Shown: positions 53,809-62,036 of the stretch, in pieces | Numbering within the stretch: position 1 is the first letter of the stretch | How the letters are laid out: every line of letters begins with the position of its first letter | Source: Firmicutes bacterium UBA3930 | GTDB lineage: Bacteria > Bacillota > Clostridia > Caldicoprobacterales > Caldicoprobacteraceae | Reading direction: 5' to 3' | NCBI GenBank assembly: GCA_002385885.1 | Contig: DGEI01000013.1 | Coordinates: 145,386 to 209,385 of the forward strand | DNA length: 64,000 nt | Position numbers and translations under genes: made by a program | Notes under the pieces: generated by a model | Told to the model about the DNA's origin: nothing | What the model saw: the letters and a program-made list of their open reading frames with translations, nothing else | The model's database searches: none

Positions 53809-54730
53809 CTTTATTCCTCCTGGTCAGCAGGTAGAGGAGGGCCATGCGAACAGCCACACCGTTGGTTACCTGTTCATTTATGGTTGATTGCTCTCCTTCG
53901 GCAATATCCGACGATATCTCTACGCCGCGATTAATCGGCCCGGGGTGCATAATCAGCGCATCCTTGCGGGCCAGCAGCATTCTCTCTTTATTTATGCAAT
54001 ACAGCCTTGTATATTCCCTGATTGAAGGAAGCAGCCCTTTCATCTGGCGTTCTTTTTGGAGTCTTAACCCCATCACTACATCGGCACCCTTTAAAGCCTC
54101 ATCAACGTTATAGAATACCTTTACTCCCATATCTTCAATATCGGGCGGCATAAGGGTGGCAGGGCCGGCAACCCTGACTTCAGCCCCCATGGTTGTTAAG
54201 CCCCATATATTGCTCCGTGCTACCCTGCTGTGAAGAATATCTCCGATAATAGCAACAACTAAATTATTTATAGTACCCTTTTTCTGCCTGATTGTAAACA
54301 TATCCAGCAGTGCCTGAGTAGGATGTTCATTAATTCCATCACCTGCGTTAATAACCGAGGCCGTTACGTGTTTGGCCAGAATATGCGGCGCCCCCGAAAC
54401 AGGGTGTCGGATAACTACAACATCAACTCCCATGCTCTCGATAGTCTTCCCGGTGTCTATAAGGCATTCTCCTTTTGCAACACTGCTGGATCCGGCTGTT
54501 ACGTTTGCCATGCTGGCGCTCATATATTTGCTGGCAAGTTCAAATGACAGCCTGGTTCTTGTGCTGTTTTCATAGAACAGGGTAACTATAGATCTGCCCT
54601 GGAGATGGGGTGTCCTTTTATGATCCTGAATCAGTATATATTTCATTAACTCGGCCGTATTCAATATTTCATCTATTTCATCCCTGGATAAACCTCTTAT
54701 TCCAAGTAAATCTTTACGCTTCAATGCCAT
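53795..54730 (-). CDS. pyrB: Aspartate carbamoyltransferase catalytic subunit
   Basis: This 311-residue enzyme joins carbamoyl phosphate to aspartate. The carbamoyl-phosphate motif is YENSTRTRLSFELASKYM. IRHPVSGAPHIL, HPTQALLDMFTIRQK and MHPGPINRGVEI are further signatures. No pyrI regulatory subunit is nearby. Its leader carries a complete PyrR-type attenuator, so it is a separate control point from pyrR. Confidence 0.96.
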   Translation of the reverse strand: MALKRKDLLGIRGLSRDEIDEILNTAELMKYILIQDHKRTPHLQGRSIVTLFYENSTRTRLSFELASKYMSASMANVTAGSSSVAKGECLIDTGKTIESMGVDVVVIRHPVSGAPHILAKHVTASVINAGDGINEHPTQALLDMFTIRQKKGTINNLVVAIIGDILHSRVARSNIWGLTTMGAEVRVAGPATLMPPDIEDMGVKVFYNVDEALKGADVVMGLRLQKERQMKGLLPSIREYTRLYCINKERMLLARKDALIMHPGPINRGVEISSDIAEGEQSTINEQVTNGVAVRMALLYLLTRRNKDAVY

Positions 54731-54786
54731 TATCTCACCTTCCGTATTTGGGGATTAACATATATATCGCACCAGGATAATAAAAA

Positions 54787-54855
54787 ATGCCTTGATAAAG
54801 GCTATCAAGGCATCTGAATATCTTTTCCTCTATCCCTTGACAGCCTCACGGGACT
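54787..54855 (-). promoter_or_regulatory. PyrR-dependent attenuator in the pyrB leader
   Basis: On the minus strand the PyrR-binding loop AGTCCCGTGAGGCT (54855-54842) comes first. The segment GGCTGTCAAGG (54845-54835) can pair over 11 bases with CCTTGATAGCC inside the terminator, forming an antiterminator. The terminator hairpin ATGCCTTGATA...TATCAAGGCAT (54813-54787) ends in six U. UMP-bound PyrR at the loop would free the terminator. Confidence 0.88.
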
Positions 54856-54868
54856 GTATTAAAGGGGA

Positions 54869-55405
54869 TTAACTCTCTGCAATTATTACATTGTTGTATC
54901 CGTCAACTTCAGTTACGTGAACGTGTACAATCTCGCTTTTCGAGGTGGGTACGTTCTTGCCCACATAATCGGCCCTGATCGGCAGCTCTCTGTGCCCCCT
55001 GTCAATCAGGACCGCAAACTGTATTGCTTTTGGCCTGCCCAAATCAATCAGGGCATCCATGGCCGCCCGGGCTGTTCTGCCCGTATACAGCACATCATCT
55101 ACCATAACCACAATTTTTTTGTTAACTGAAAAAGGGATATGAGTGCTGTTTATTATAGGGTGCTCGGCCAATGTTGACAAATCGTCCCGGTATAAAGTAA
55201 TGTCCAATACTCCGACCGGTATTTCCTGTTCCTCAAATTCCTGTATTTTCCCGGCTAACCTTTGAGCTAAAGGTACCCCCCTTCTTTGAATGCCAACAAG
55301 TACCACATCTTCTATTCCCTTATTCCTCTCAATGATCTCATGAGCAATACGGGAAATTGCTCTGTTCATTGCAACTTCATCCATAATCAGGGCTTTTTGA
55401 ACCAT
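54869..55405 (-). CDS. pyrR: Pyrimidine operon attenuation protein / uracil phosphoribosyltransferase
   Basis: This 178-residue bifunctional protein binds pyr mRNA in response to UMP and can also convert uracil to UMP. The PRPP motif is VVMVDDVLYTGRTARAAMD. LVGIQRRGVPLAQRLA and ELPIRADYVGKNVPTSK are further signatures. It is the first gene of the operon and has its own attenuator upstream. It controls pyrB-C-F-carB-K-D-E through the second attenuator. Confidence 0.96.
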   Translation of the reverse strand: MVQKALIMDEVAMNRAISRIAHEIIERNKGIEDVVLVGIQRRGVPLAQRLAGKIQEFEEQEIPVGVLDITLYRDDLSTLAEHPIINSTHIPFSVNKKIVVMVDDVLYTGRTARAAMDALIDLGRPKAIQFAVLIDRGHRELPIRADYVGKNVPTSKSEIVHVHVTEVDGYNNVIIAES

Positions 55406-55431
55406 GGTTAGATCACCCCCTAATATAAATA

Positions 55432-55527
55432 AACGTCTTACCGATCGGTAAGACGTTCCAATGCATACAAATCCATCATTTCCCGCTAAATACCCTCTTG
55501 CTCAACACCTTACCGACCTCTCAGGAT
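55432..55527 (-). promoter_or_regulatory. PyrR-dependent attenuator in the pyrR leader
   Basis: The PyrR-binding loop ATCCTGAGAGGTC (55527-55515) is followed by GGTCGGTAAGGTGTT (55518-55504). This can pair over 15 bases, including wobble pairs, with the first arm of the terminator. The terminator is a perfect 26-base palindrome (AACGTCTTACCGA...AAGACGTT, 55457-55432) followed by TATTTATATT. The architecture is the standard PyrR leader. The U-run is weaker than in the pyrB copy. Confidence 0.85.
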
Positions 55528-55599
55528 CGATTTAAAGGCTTTATTTTCTGACAGTATACCATAAAAAATACAAAGCTGTCCAGAGATATTTCCAAAGTT

Positions 55600-56520
55600 T
55601 TAACAGTTTTTTCTCATCCGGCTGAGCAGCTCTTCAAAATAGTCCGGGAGAGGCGCTTCAAATTCCATATACTGCTCTGTAGCAGGGTGAATCAGCCCTA
55701 GCTTTCTGGCATGAAGAGCCTGTCCTTTTAAATCAAACTTCTGTTTGTTTGATCCATAGGTTCTGTCCCCGACAACCGGGTTTCCAATATAGGCCATATG
55801 TACCCTGATCTGATGTGTCCTTCCGGTCTCCAGACGTGCCTCAACCAGCGTATACTTCCCAAATCTTTCTATCACCCGAAAGTGCGTAACTGCATCCCGT
55901 GCGCCTGGCCTCCATACTACCGCCATCTTTTTCCGGTTAACGGGATGACGTCCTATCGGCGCTTTTATAACACCACTATCCTCTTTTATATTGTTTTCAA
56001 CTATGCACCAGTAAACCCTTTTAACCGTCCTGTCTTTAATTTGCCGGGAAAGATGTCTGTGCGCCCTGTCATTCTTTGCAACTACCAGCAGGCCCGAGGT
56101 ATCCTTATCCAAACGGTGAACAATTCCAGGCCGTATAGCCCCGCCAATCCCCGACAACCGACTGCATGCATACAGCAGAGCATTTACCAGGGTGCCGGAA
56201 TAATTACCGGGAGCCGGATGTACCACCATACCTTGAGGTTTATTCACAACTACTATATCTTCGTCCTCATATATTATATCCAGAGCCATGGCCTGTGGCT
56301 CCAAAGATATCTCTTTTGGAGGCGGTATATTCATATCAATTATATTACCGGCCCTGACCCGGTAGTTTTGTTTAACTTTTTCGTTGTCTGCCAATACAAG
56401 GCCGTCCTTAAGAAGCTTCTGAATATATGAACGGGAATGCTGCGGCACCTTATCGGCTAAAAAAACATCGATTCTTTTTCCTTCATCTGTTTGCTCCACT
56501 ACCACCCTTATCGTCTCCAT
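55600..56520 (-). CDS. RluA-family pseudouridine synthase, RluD type
   Basis: This 306-residue enzyme modifies uridines in rRNA. The N-terminal S4 RNA-binding domain spans about 10-75 (KRIDVFLADKV, HSRSYIQKLLKDGLVL). The catalytic aspartate is in VHRLDKDTSGLLVVAKND. VEARLETGRTHQIRVHMAYIG is the second signature. The start is ATG 56520, chosen for the AGGTG 6 bases upstream. A GTG three codons earlier is possible. It sits immediately downstream of lspA, an arrangement widespread in Firmicutes. Confidence 0.94.
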   Translation of the reverse strand: METIRVVVEQTDEGKRIDVFLADKVPQHSRSYIQKLLKDGLVLADNEKVKQNYRVRAGNIIDMNIPPPKEISLEPQAMALDIIYEDEDIVVVNKPQGMVVHPAPGNYSGTLVNALLYACSRLSGIGGAIRPGIVHRLDKDTSGLLVVAKNDRAHRHLSRQIKDRTVKRVYWCIVENNIKEDSGVIKAPIGRHPVNRKKMAVVWRPGARDAVTHFRVIERFGKYTLVEARLETGRTHQIRVHMAYIGNPVVGDRTYGSNKQKFDLKGQALHARKLGLIHPATEQYMEFEAPLPDYFEELLSRMRKNC

Positions 56521-56529
56521 AGGCAGCAC

Positions 56530-56991
56530 CTAACTTAACCAGCCTGCTTTAGGACCGGTTTTAAACAAAATATAATATGCCAAAAGGATGGTACCGATCA
56601 CCACGAATGAATCAGCAACATTAAAAACCGGATAATCTATAAGTGTGAAATGGAACATATCAACGACGTATCCTAAACGAACCCTGTCAATAAAGTTACC
56701 TATTGCGCCTCCAAGTATCATCGAAAGGGCTATGGTCAGCAGCAGGCTGCCATTGCTGTGGGTATACATGTAATATACTATAACAAGCATAACAATCATC
56801 GTAATTGATATGAAGAACCATCGTTGATTCTGCAGTATCCCAAAAGCAGCTCCCCTGTTTTCAACGTAAGTAAAATGGAAAACCTTTGGTATCAATTGCA
56901 CGGATCCAATTGGCTTAAGATAAAGTCTGGCCAAATACTTGGTTATTTGATCCAAAACAACCGCTATAATTACAATTACTGCCTGCAGCAC
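56530..56991 (-). CDS. lspA: Lipoprotein signal peptidase
   Basis: This 153-residue membrane aspartyl peptidase (four helices) cleaves lipoprotein signal peptides after acylation. The catalytic aspartates are in GNFIDRVRLGYVVDMF and PVFNVADSFVVIG. The substrate-facing FTYVENRGAAFGIL is also conserved. The start is GTG at 56991 behind GGGGAG. It processes lipoproteins such as the binding protein and GerMN protein in this window. It is cotranscribed with the pseudouridine synthase. Confidence 0.95.
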   Translation of the reverse strand: MLQAVIVIIAVVLDQITKYLARLYLKPIGSVQLIPKVFHFTYVENRGAAFGILQNQRWFFISITMIVMLVIVYYMYTHSNGSLLLTIALSMILGGAIGNFIDRVRLGYVVDMFHFTLIDYPVFNVADSFVVIGTILLAYYILFKTGPKAGWLS

Positions 56992-57086
56992 GATGCTCCC
57001 CTCTTTCTCTTTTAAGCTATATATGCCAGTTTTGATTATATCACAAGAGAAGCACCTTTCACAGCAGTATTTCAGTTTTCATCTTT

Positions 57087-57488
57087 TCAATACACTATAT
57101 TTGTCTCGATTTCTTCTTCTTTTTCTCCCTTTTGACATCCTATACACAATTTTGCCGTTGGATAGGAATCCAGCCGTTCAAAGCCAATTTCTGCCCCACA
57201 ATATGCACATATTCCATAGGTTCCTTTTTCAATTCGCTGAAGAGAATCACGAATGTCTCCCAGGTATTCCAGCTGCTGATTGCGGATGGCCACATACTTC
57301 TCCTGTTCAAATGTTTCGGTTCCCAAATCAGCCGGATGGTTATCATATGTTGACAGTTCCCCGATACTATTTCCTATAGGCCGGTCTGCGCCAAAATTAT
57401 ATGTTTTGGCCTGTGCTAACTGTGATTCCACTTTTTGCTGTTCATTAAGCAGCTTATTTCTAAGGTATTTTATTTCATAATTTTTCAT
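57087..57488 (-). CDS. DksA/TraR-type C4 zinc-finger protein
   Basis: This 133-residue protein has an N-terminal coiled coil (about 5-35) and an acidic middle (YDNHPADLGTETFEQEK). A C-terminal C4 zinc finger, CAYCGAEIGFERLDSYP followed by KLCIGC, completes it. It belongs to the YteA/YocK group of Firmicutes. DksA-like RNA polymerase binding is plausible but not shown for this group. It lies about 95 bases before lspA and may be cotranscribed with it. Confidence 0.9.
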   Translation of the reverse strand: MKNYEIKYLRNKLLNEQQKVESQLAQAKTYNFGADRPIGNSIGELSTYDNHPADLGTETFEQEKYVAIRNQQLEYLGDIRDSLQRIEKGTYGICAYCGAEIGFERLDSYPTAKLCIGCQKGEKEEEIETNIVY

Positions 57489-57584
57489 TGCTATACCTCC
57501 GTACCTGAGATCATTTTCATGCCATTGCTATATTTCCGGTTCTTGTATTTTTATTAAAGTTGTCAATAGCTGCTGCAGTCCCTG

Positions 57585-57902
57585 CTAAAGGTGCTGTTTT
57601 ACGATCTTTACTATTTCAGCTATGAAGCCGCCTATTATTGGCAAGTTTTTATTAGCCAGCTGTGTCAGAATATAAAGTGCTAGAGCCCCTAATAACGTAA
57701 ATCCTACTGCCATTCCAAAGCCCCTGGCAAGCCCGGCTATAAAATTTGTTCGAATCATCCTTCCAGTATCGTTCAGGTATTCAATATAATCGCCAAATTT
57801 CATCTTCTCAAGGGTTCTGGCAGTTTCCTCAATAATTGCCCGTTGGCTGCGTATGGTATTTTCATCTTTAACCGATCTACGGCTCATTTGCATACCATCC
57901 AT
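57585..57902 (-). CDS. DUF5665 single-pass membrane protein
   Basis: This 105-residue protein matches DUF5665. EKMKFGDYIEYLNDTGRMI near residues 32-50 precedes one transmembrane segment (about 60-81, GFGMAVGFTLLGALALYIL). An amphipathic C-terminal tail follows. Three in-frame ATG codons occur near the start. The third, 8 bases after GGATGG, may be the real one. The function is unknown. It follows the divIVA terminator and leads toward the lspA region. Confidence 0.8.
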   Translation of the reverse strand: MDGMQMSRRSVKDENTIRSQRAIIEETARTLEKMKFGDYIEYLNDTGRMIRTNFIAGLARGFGMAVGFTLLGALALYILTQLANKNLPIIGGFIAEIVKIVKQHL

Positions 57903-57903
57903 A

Positions 57904-57941
57904 TCAAAAAAATAAAAGGGATATACTAAAGAGTATATCCC
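57904..57941 (-). terminator. Terminator of the divIVA operon
   Basis: GGGATATACT and AGTATATCCC pair over 10 bp with a 4-base loop. On the minus strand they are followed by TTTTATTTTTTT. It lies 54 bases after the divIVA stop and ends the sepF-yggT-divIVA transcript. Confidence 0.85.
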
Positions 57942-57995
57942 CGTAGTGCTTTTTTATCCATTACATATAGTTTTTGAAACCATATTTCAAACCGT

Positions 57996-58490
57996 TCAAC
58001 CCTGATGATCTTCTCCGGACAATTCTGATGTTTCCTGTTCGATTGTTTGTAAACATGTCTCCATCAGCGCTCTGAACCTGGCCTTAAATATCTGTATCTG
58101 TTTTCTGGTTTCCTCGTACTCCAAACGTATTTTAACCACCTGTTCATTGGCATTCTCAATAATATTCCGGGCCTCCTGCTCGGCTTCTTTTATTATAAGT
58201 TCGGCTTTTTTCTGCGCCGATACCTCCACTTCATCAGCCATTTTTTGCGCTGTAACCAGTGTATCTTTTAAAGTTGCTTCCATAGATTTATAATATTCCG
58301 TCTGTTCTTTCAACATGCTGATACGTTCTTTGAGTTCAAAGTTTTCTTTATAAAGCTTTTCAAAGTCTTCAACAATCAAATCAAGAAATTGATCCACTTC
58401 ATCTTCATCATACCCTCTGAAACTCCTTGAAAACTCCTTGTTATGTATATCAACAGGTGTCAAAGGCATACCGGTAAACCTCCTTTTCAT
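57996..58490 (-). CDS. divIVA: DivIVA domain protein
   Basis: This 164-residue protein binds curved membrane and places division or polar proteins. The N-terminal membrane-binding DivIVA motif is PVDIHNKEFSRSFRGYDEDEVDQFL near residues 13-37. A long coiled coil fills about 40-155. The C terminus is short and acidic. It is the last gene of a division block with sepF and yggT, as in many Gram-positive bacteria. Confidence 0.94.
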   Translation of the reverse strand: MKRRFTGMPLTPVDIHNKEFSRSFRGYDEDEVDQFLDLIVEDFEKLYKENFELKERISMLKEQTEYYKSMEATLKDTLVTAQKMADEVEVSAQKKAELIIKEAEQEARNIIENANEQVVKIRLEYEETRKQIQIFKARFRALMETCLQTIEQETSELSGEDHQG

Positions 58491-58533
58491 GTTGTCATTT
58501 GCGCCCTGGCATTCAGTATAAATATAAAATCAT

Positions 58534-58842
58534 TTATCCGAAAAAGAAGAACCTTCGTACCAGGTAATTCTCAAAAGCACTTAACAGCTCAAGCAGAATC
58601 AGTATGGCAAAGTAAGCAAATAAGGGTGAAAAATCTATAGGAAATCCCGATGTATTCATCCTGCTTGTAATTCGCCTGAAAGGCCTTACAATAGGATCTA
58701 TCAGCCTCATCAAAAAAGACCGGACAGGATGGTTTGGAGCCATGAACCAGGACAGCAGAGCGTTTGCAATAATAAGCCATGATAATATATTAAGAAACCA
58801 GCGTATTCCTCTTACAATGTTTATTATAACCATATATAACAA
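58534..58842 (-). CDS. yggT: YggT family membrane protein
   Basis: This 102-residue protein has two transmembrane stretches, about 10-31 and 66-91. NILSWLIIANALLSWF and HPVRSFLMRLIDPIVRPFRRI between them are YggT hallmarks. The family function is unknown, though it travels with division genes. It sits between sepF and divIVA, 27 and 44 bases away. Confidence 0.93.
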   Translation of the reverse strand: MLYMVIINIVRGIRWFLNILSWLIIANALLSWFMAPNHPVRSFLMRLIDPIVRPFRRITSRMNTSGFPIDFSPLFAYFAILILLELLSAFENYLVRRFFFFG

Positions 58843-58868
58843 TATCGTGCCCCCTATTCGGTACTGTT

Positions 58869-59348
58869 CTATTCGGTACTGCTATCTTTTATATTTGCCA
58901 GGGTAAAAAAACTCTTACCTTTTAACTCATCTGGTATATTCCCTACAATGTCTATATTGCTGGGAGCCAAAACAAAAATCCCCCTTGACACTTTCTGTAT
59001 GGTACCGTCTATGGCATATACAGCCCCGCTGATAAAATCCAAAACTCTTTGAGCCAGATTGGCATCCAATGATTCCAGGTTGACCACAATGGGTTTTCTC
59101 GTTTTTAAACTATTAATAATGCTTTGAGTATCATCAAAGGAGGTAGGCTGATAAATAACAACTTTTATATATGATGACGTATGGATATTTACTACTTTAC
59201 CTCTTTTTTGCCTGGAACGAAAATTAGGTTCTATGAGCTCATCAACATTCTGAAACTGCTCATCGTTGTTTGCCTCATCATGTTCATCTATTATAGTCTC
59301 CTCCAGGCCGATAAAATTCAATAGTTTATTAAATATTTTTCCTGCCAT
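58869..59348 (-). CDS. sepF: Cell division protein SepF
   Basis: This 159-residue protein anchors FtsZ to the membrane. The N-terminal amphipathic helix is MAGKIFNKLLNFIGL. A variable linker follows, then the core domain (about 75-150) with IKVVIYQPTSFDDTQSII, PIVVNLESLD and AQRVLDFISGAVYAIDG. The start is ATG 59348 behind AAGGAGG. An upstream in-frame extension to 59438 is rejected. It lies 19 bases after yggS. No ftsZ or mreB is present in the window. Confidence 0.94.
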   Translation of the reverse strand: MAGKIFNKLLNFIGLEETIIDEHDEANNDEQFQNVDELIEPNFRSRQKRGKVVNIHTSSYIKVVIYQPTSFDDTQSIINSLKTRKPIVVNLESLDANLAQRVLDFISGAVYAIDGTIQKVSRGIFVLAPSNIDIVGNIPDELKGKSFFTLANIKDSSTE

Positions 59349-59367
59349 AGAATTTTTCCTCCTTAAA

Positions 59368-60054
59368 TTAATATCTTTCCCCAAAGATTGCTCTACCAAT
59401 CCTGACAATGTTTGAACCTTCCTCAACAGCTGCCTCAAAATCGTTGGTCATACCCATAGAAAGGTATTCCATATCAACATTCGGATACTTTTTTTCATCG
59501 ATCTCGTGATACAGATTCCTCATTTCAGCAAAGTAGCGCCGGCTTTCTTCGCTATTTTCAGAAAAAGGAGCAATCGCCATTAGTCCTTTAATTTGTATAT
59601 GAGTAAACGGTGCTAATTCCTCGATAAATTCATGCAGTTTCTCCTGTAAAACTCCTGATTTTGTCTCTTCCCTTGATATGTTTACCTGAATTAGTACCGG
59701 CATTATTCTACCCACATTTGCGGCACGTTTATTAATCTCCCTGGCCAATGTCAGTCGATCCAATGAGTGAATAAGATCCATCCTGTCTATAATATATTTT
59801 ACCTTGTTGGTCTGCAACGTACCGATAAAATGCCTCTTTACCTGGCCGGGAATGGCACCGTCTTTCTCTAAGAACTCCTGAACCCTGTTCTCGCCAATAT
59901 GCTCTACGCCAGCATTGATTGCGCTGATGATATCATTTGGTTTTACTGATTTTGTAACAGCTATCAAAATTATATCATCCGGATGCCTGCCGGTTCTATA
60001 AGCAGCTTCTGCAATCCTTTCCATAACCTTTTTAACATTATGCCGGATATCCAT
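59368..60054 (-). CDS. yggS: PLP homeostasis protein YggS (PLPBP)
   Basis: This 228-residue protein is a non-catalytic PLP carrier of the alanine-racemase fold. The PLP lysine is Lys35 in ILIAVTKSVKPNDI. GENRVQEFLEKDGAIPG, HFIGTLQTNK and MGMTNDFEAAVEEGSNIVRIG are diagnostic. It lies in the standard Gram-positive yggS-sepF-yggT-divIVA order. Its start lies 3 bases after the stop of the HlyD-like gene. Confidence 0.96.
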   Translation of the reverse strand: MDIRHNVKKVMERIAEAAYRTGRHPDDIILIAVTKSVKPNDIISAINAGVEHIGENRVQEFLEKDGAIPGQVKRHFIGTLQTNKVKYIIDRMDLIHSLDRLTLAREINKRAANVGRIMPVLIQVNISREETKSGVLQEKLHEFIEELAPFTHIQIKGLMAIAPFSENSEESRRYFAEMRNLYHEIDEKKYPNVDMEYLSMGMTNDFEAAVEEGSNIVRIGRAIFGERY

Positions 60055-60057
60055 TGT

Positions 60058-61269
60058 TTACCGCCTCTCAATCAACACCTTAGTATGAAGTTCTAAGCCC
60101 TCTGATTCACCTTCCTTCTCTATAATAGCATTATGTTCATCGGATGCAATTACATTTACTTCTATAAATGTTTTTGAATCACCTTTTACAGCTATAACAC
60201 CTTTTTTTCCACGGCGCGTTTTTATAGCCCGGGCCGGTACCATAAATCCCTGAAACTTCTTGTTTATCTCTGCTTTAGTACTTCTGATATTAATAATATC
60301 TTCAACTTTTTCGCTGAATTCAAGTATTATTAAGCACCTTTCCTGCTCCTTCTGAATACGATACACCTTTCCTTCCAGGGTCAGGCTGTGTGGTTCAATT
60401 AAACTTACTTCTACGATCTGATCGTCTTCATATATTATACTGGGTTTATCTATTAAGCAAGCCATATACCATTTGTCAGGGTTTATTATTCTGAAAAACG
60501 GTTTGTCTTCCCTGGTTGCATCTTCATCGGCATCCATTATGTCTTGCCCTATAAAATTCTGAAAATCCTGTAAAGTAAGATAATTAAGAGATTTTATACT
60601 CAGGATATCTTCCATGCCGTCCAGTGAAAAGCTCACAAGCCCGGGACCGGGAGCTGCTATTTCGATTCTCCATTCCTCAAGTTGTTTATTTAATTCAGCT
60701 TCCTGGGCATACAACTTCTCAAGATAGCTGTCGGGAGCCATTTTTTTATCATATATCCTTTGCCGGTTGTCAAACAAGGAACGCAGTTTCTTCTCACTTC
60801 TATCCAGGCTTTCCAGCTGATTATCGCGTATTGAGGTTTGAATGGATAAAATGGCATTGGAAATATCCTTATCGATTTTTTCAATATCCTTGTCAATCAA
60901 ATCCTGCAGAATGTTCTCCTGCTGATAGCTCAATATCTTTTCTCTGACACTATATAACTGATAAACCAGTTCTTCTTTAAAATTAGCTTTGTAAACTATG
61001 GCTATAGGCTGTTCTTTCTCAACACTTTCTCCCTCAGCTAAAAGAAAATTGACTTTTCCGTATTCCGGCGCATTATACACTTCTTCCTGCCGGATAACAA
61101 GTGCATCGCCCTTATCATTCAGCGAAAGCTCCCCATATTCAACGATACCGTAGGAATAGGAACGATTAAATATACGTGAAATGTAGTAACATCCTACTAT
61201 ACATAAAATCAGGAATATAAAAAAACGAAATCTTATTCTTCTGTTTCCTATAACAAGGCCTTTATTCAT
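60058..61269 (-). CDS. HlyD-like membrane-anchored protein
   Basis: This 403-residue protein has an N-terminal signal anchor (about 13-32, FFIFLILCIVGCYYISRIF). The extracellular part begins with a biotinyl-lipoyl-like barrel (VYNAPEYGKVNFLLAEGESVEKEQPIAIV). A long coiled coil (about 110-195) and a second barrel half (about 205-290) follow. This is the layout of HlyD-type adaptor proteins, but no ABC transporter partner lies nearby. Relatives sit upstream of yggS-sepF in Clostridia, so an envelope or division role is possible. The function is unknown. Confidence 0.75.
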   Translation of the reverse strand: MNKGLVIGNRRIRFRFFIFLILCIVGCYYISRIFNRSYSYGIVEYGELSLNDKGDALVIRQEEVYNAPEYGKVNFLLAEGESVEKEQPIAIVYKANFKEELVYQLYSVREKILSYQQENILQDLIDKDIEKIDKDISNAILSIQTSIRDNQLESLDRSEKKLRSLFDNRQRIYDKKMAPDSYLEKLYAQEAELNKQLEEWRIEIAAPGPGLVSFSLDGMEDILSIKSLNYLTLQDFQNFIGQDIMDADEDATREDKPFFRIINPDKWYMACLIDKPSIIYEDDQIVEVSLIEPHSLTLEGKVYRIQKEQERCLIILEFSEKVEDIINIRSTKAEINKKFQGFMVPARAIKTRRGKKGVIAVKGDSKTFIEVNVIASDEHNAIIEKEGESEGLELHTKVLIERR

Positions 61270-61409
61270 CGCCCATTCCTTCCAAGCATCTGTTCTTATA
61301 TTTTTTATTTCTCTATAAAATAAAAAAATCCTCTATAATAAAGAAAAAATAACTTTATTATTGGGATTTTTTTAAGCGGGTTTCACTTGATATTTGTTTT
61401 ATCACCATC

Positions 61410-61832
61410 CTATATTCTCACCGACTTTTTTACATTAACCCAACTTCCGTTTCGGCCAAATTCTATGTCGTCACATATATGCTGAACTATTTTAAGGCCC
61501 CGTCCCCGTTCCAAAAACTCTGTAGAGTCACAAGGGAAACATCCCTCTTCTATTTTTTTGTAGTTAAAACCCAGCCCTTCATCCTGTATAGAGATGGAAA
61601 TAGTATCATTATCAAGTGCATATATGGTAACCTTCAAAACCTTATCGCAGAAGCATTTGTTGCCATGTACGATCCCATTGATTATTAACTCATTGATAAT
61701 AAGGCGAAACTCATATTTCTCTTCTTCATTCAGGCTGTGCCATGTTTCTATAGAGCTAATAATCTCTCCTGTAATTTCCCTTACAATCTGAGGCTTAGCA
61801 CCTACAATCTCCTTTTTATATAGCAATTCCAC
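61410..61832 (-). CDS. Anti-sigma-type ATP-binding protein (HATPase, intact motifs)
   Basis: This 140-residue protein has the single-domain GHKL ATPase fold of SpoIIAB/RsbW-type kinases. The N box is complete (Glu48 and Asn52 in NELIINGIVHGN). The G boxes are DEGLGF and GRGLKIVQHI. It lacks the cysteine-rich and receiver parts of true histidine kinases. It lies 204 bases downstream of the sigma factor gene. It may bind the sigma factor or another anti-sigma target. An RsbW-type kinase is the most economical guess. Confidence 0.8.
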   Translation of the reverse strand: MELLYKKEIVGAKPQIVREITGEIISSIETWHSLNEEEKYEFRLIINELIINGIVHGNKCFCDKVLKVTIYALDNDTISISIQDEGLGFNYKKIEEGCFPCDSTEFLERGRGLKIVQHICDDIEFGRNGSWVNVKKSVRI

Positions 61833-61996
61833 TTAGAGCTACCTCCAAATCCGGTCATATTTTAGTATGTTGTAAATGCTCCCCGTTTACCCTTTTAATT
61901 ACGATGGCGGAACTAACCGTTTTTGAAGTTACAACCGTTCCTTACAGTTTTTTGGAAGCACCTATATCATTGATTTACATCATCTACTATATATAG

Positions 61997-62022
61997 CTAC
62001 CCCGCTCATGTTTTTTTAAAAC
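61997..62022 (-). promoter_or_regulatory. Possible sigma-B-type promoter before the HATPase gene
   Basis: GTTTTA (62022-62017) and GGGTAG (62002-61997) with a 14-base spacer resemble the sigma-B consensus GTTTAA/GGGTAT. The sigma factor gene ends just upstream. Autoregulation by that sigma factor is possible. The match is imperfect, so the call is tentative. Confidence 0.35.
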
Positions 62023-62036
62023 ATCGTATTACTGCA

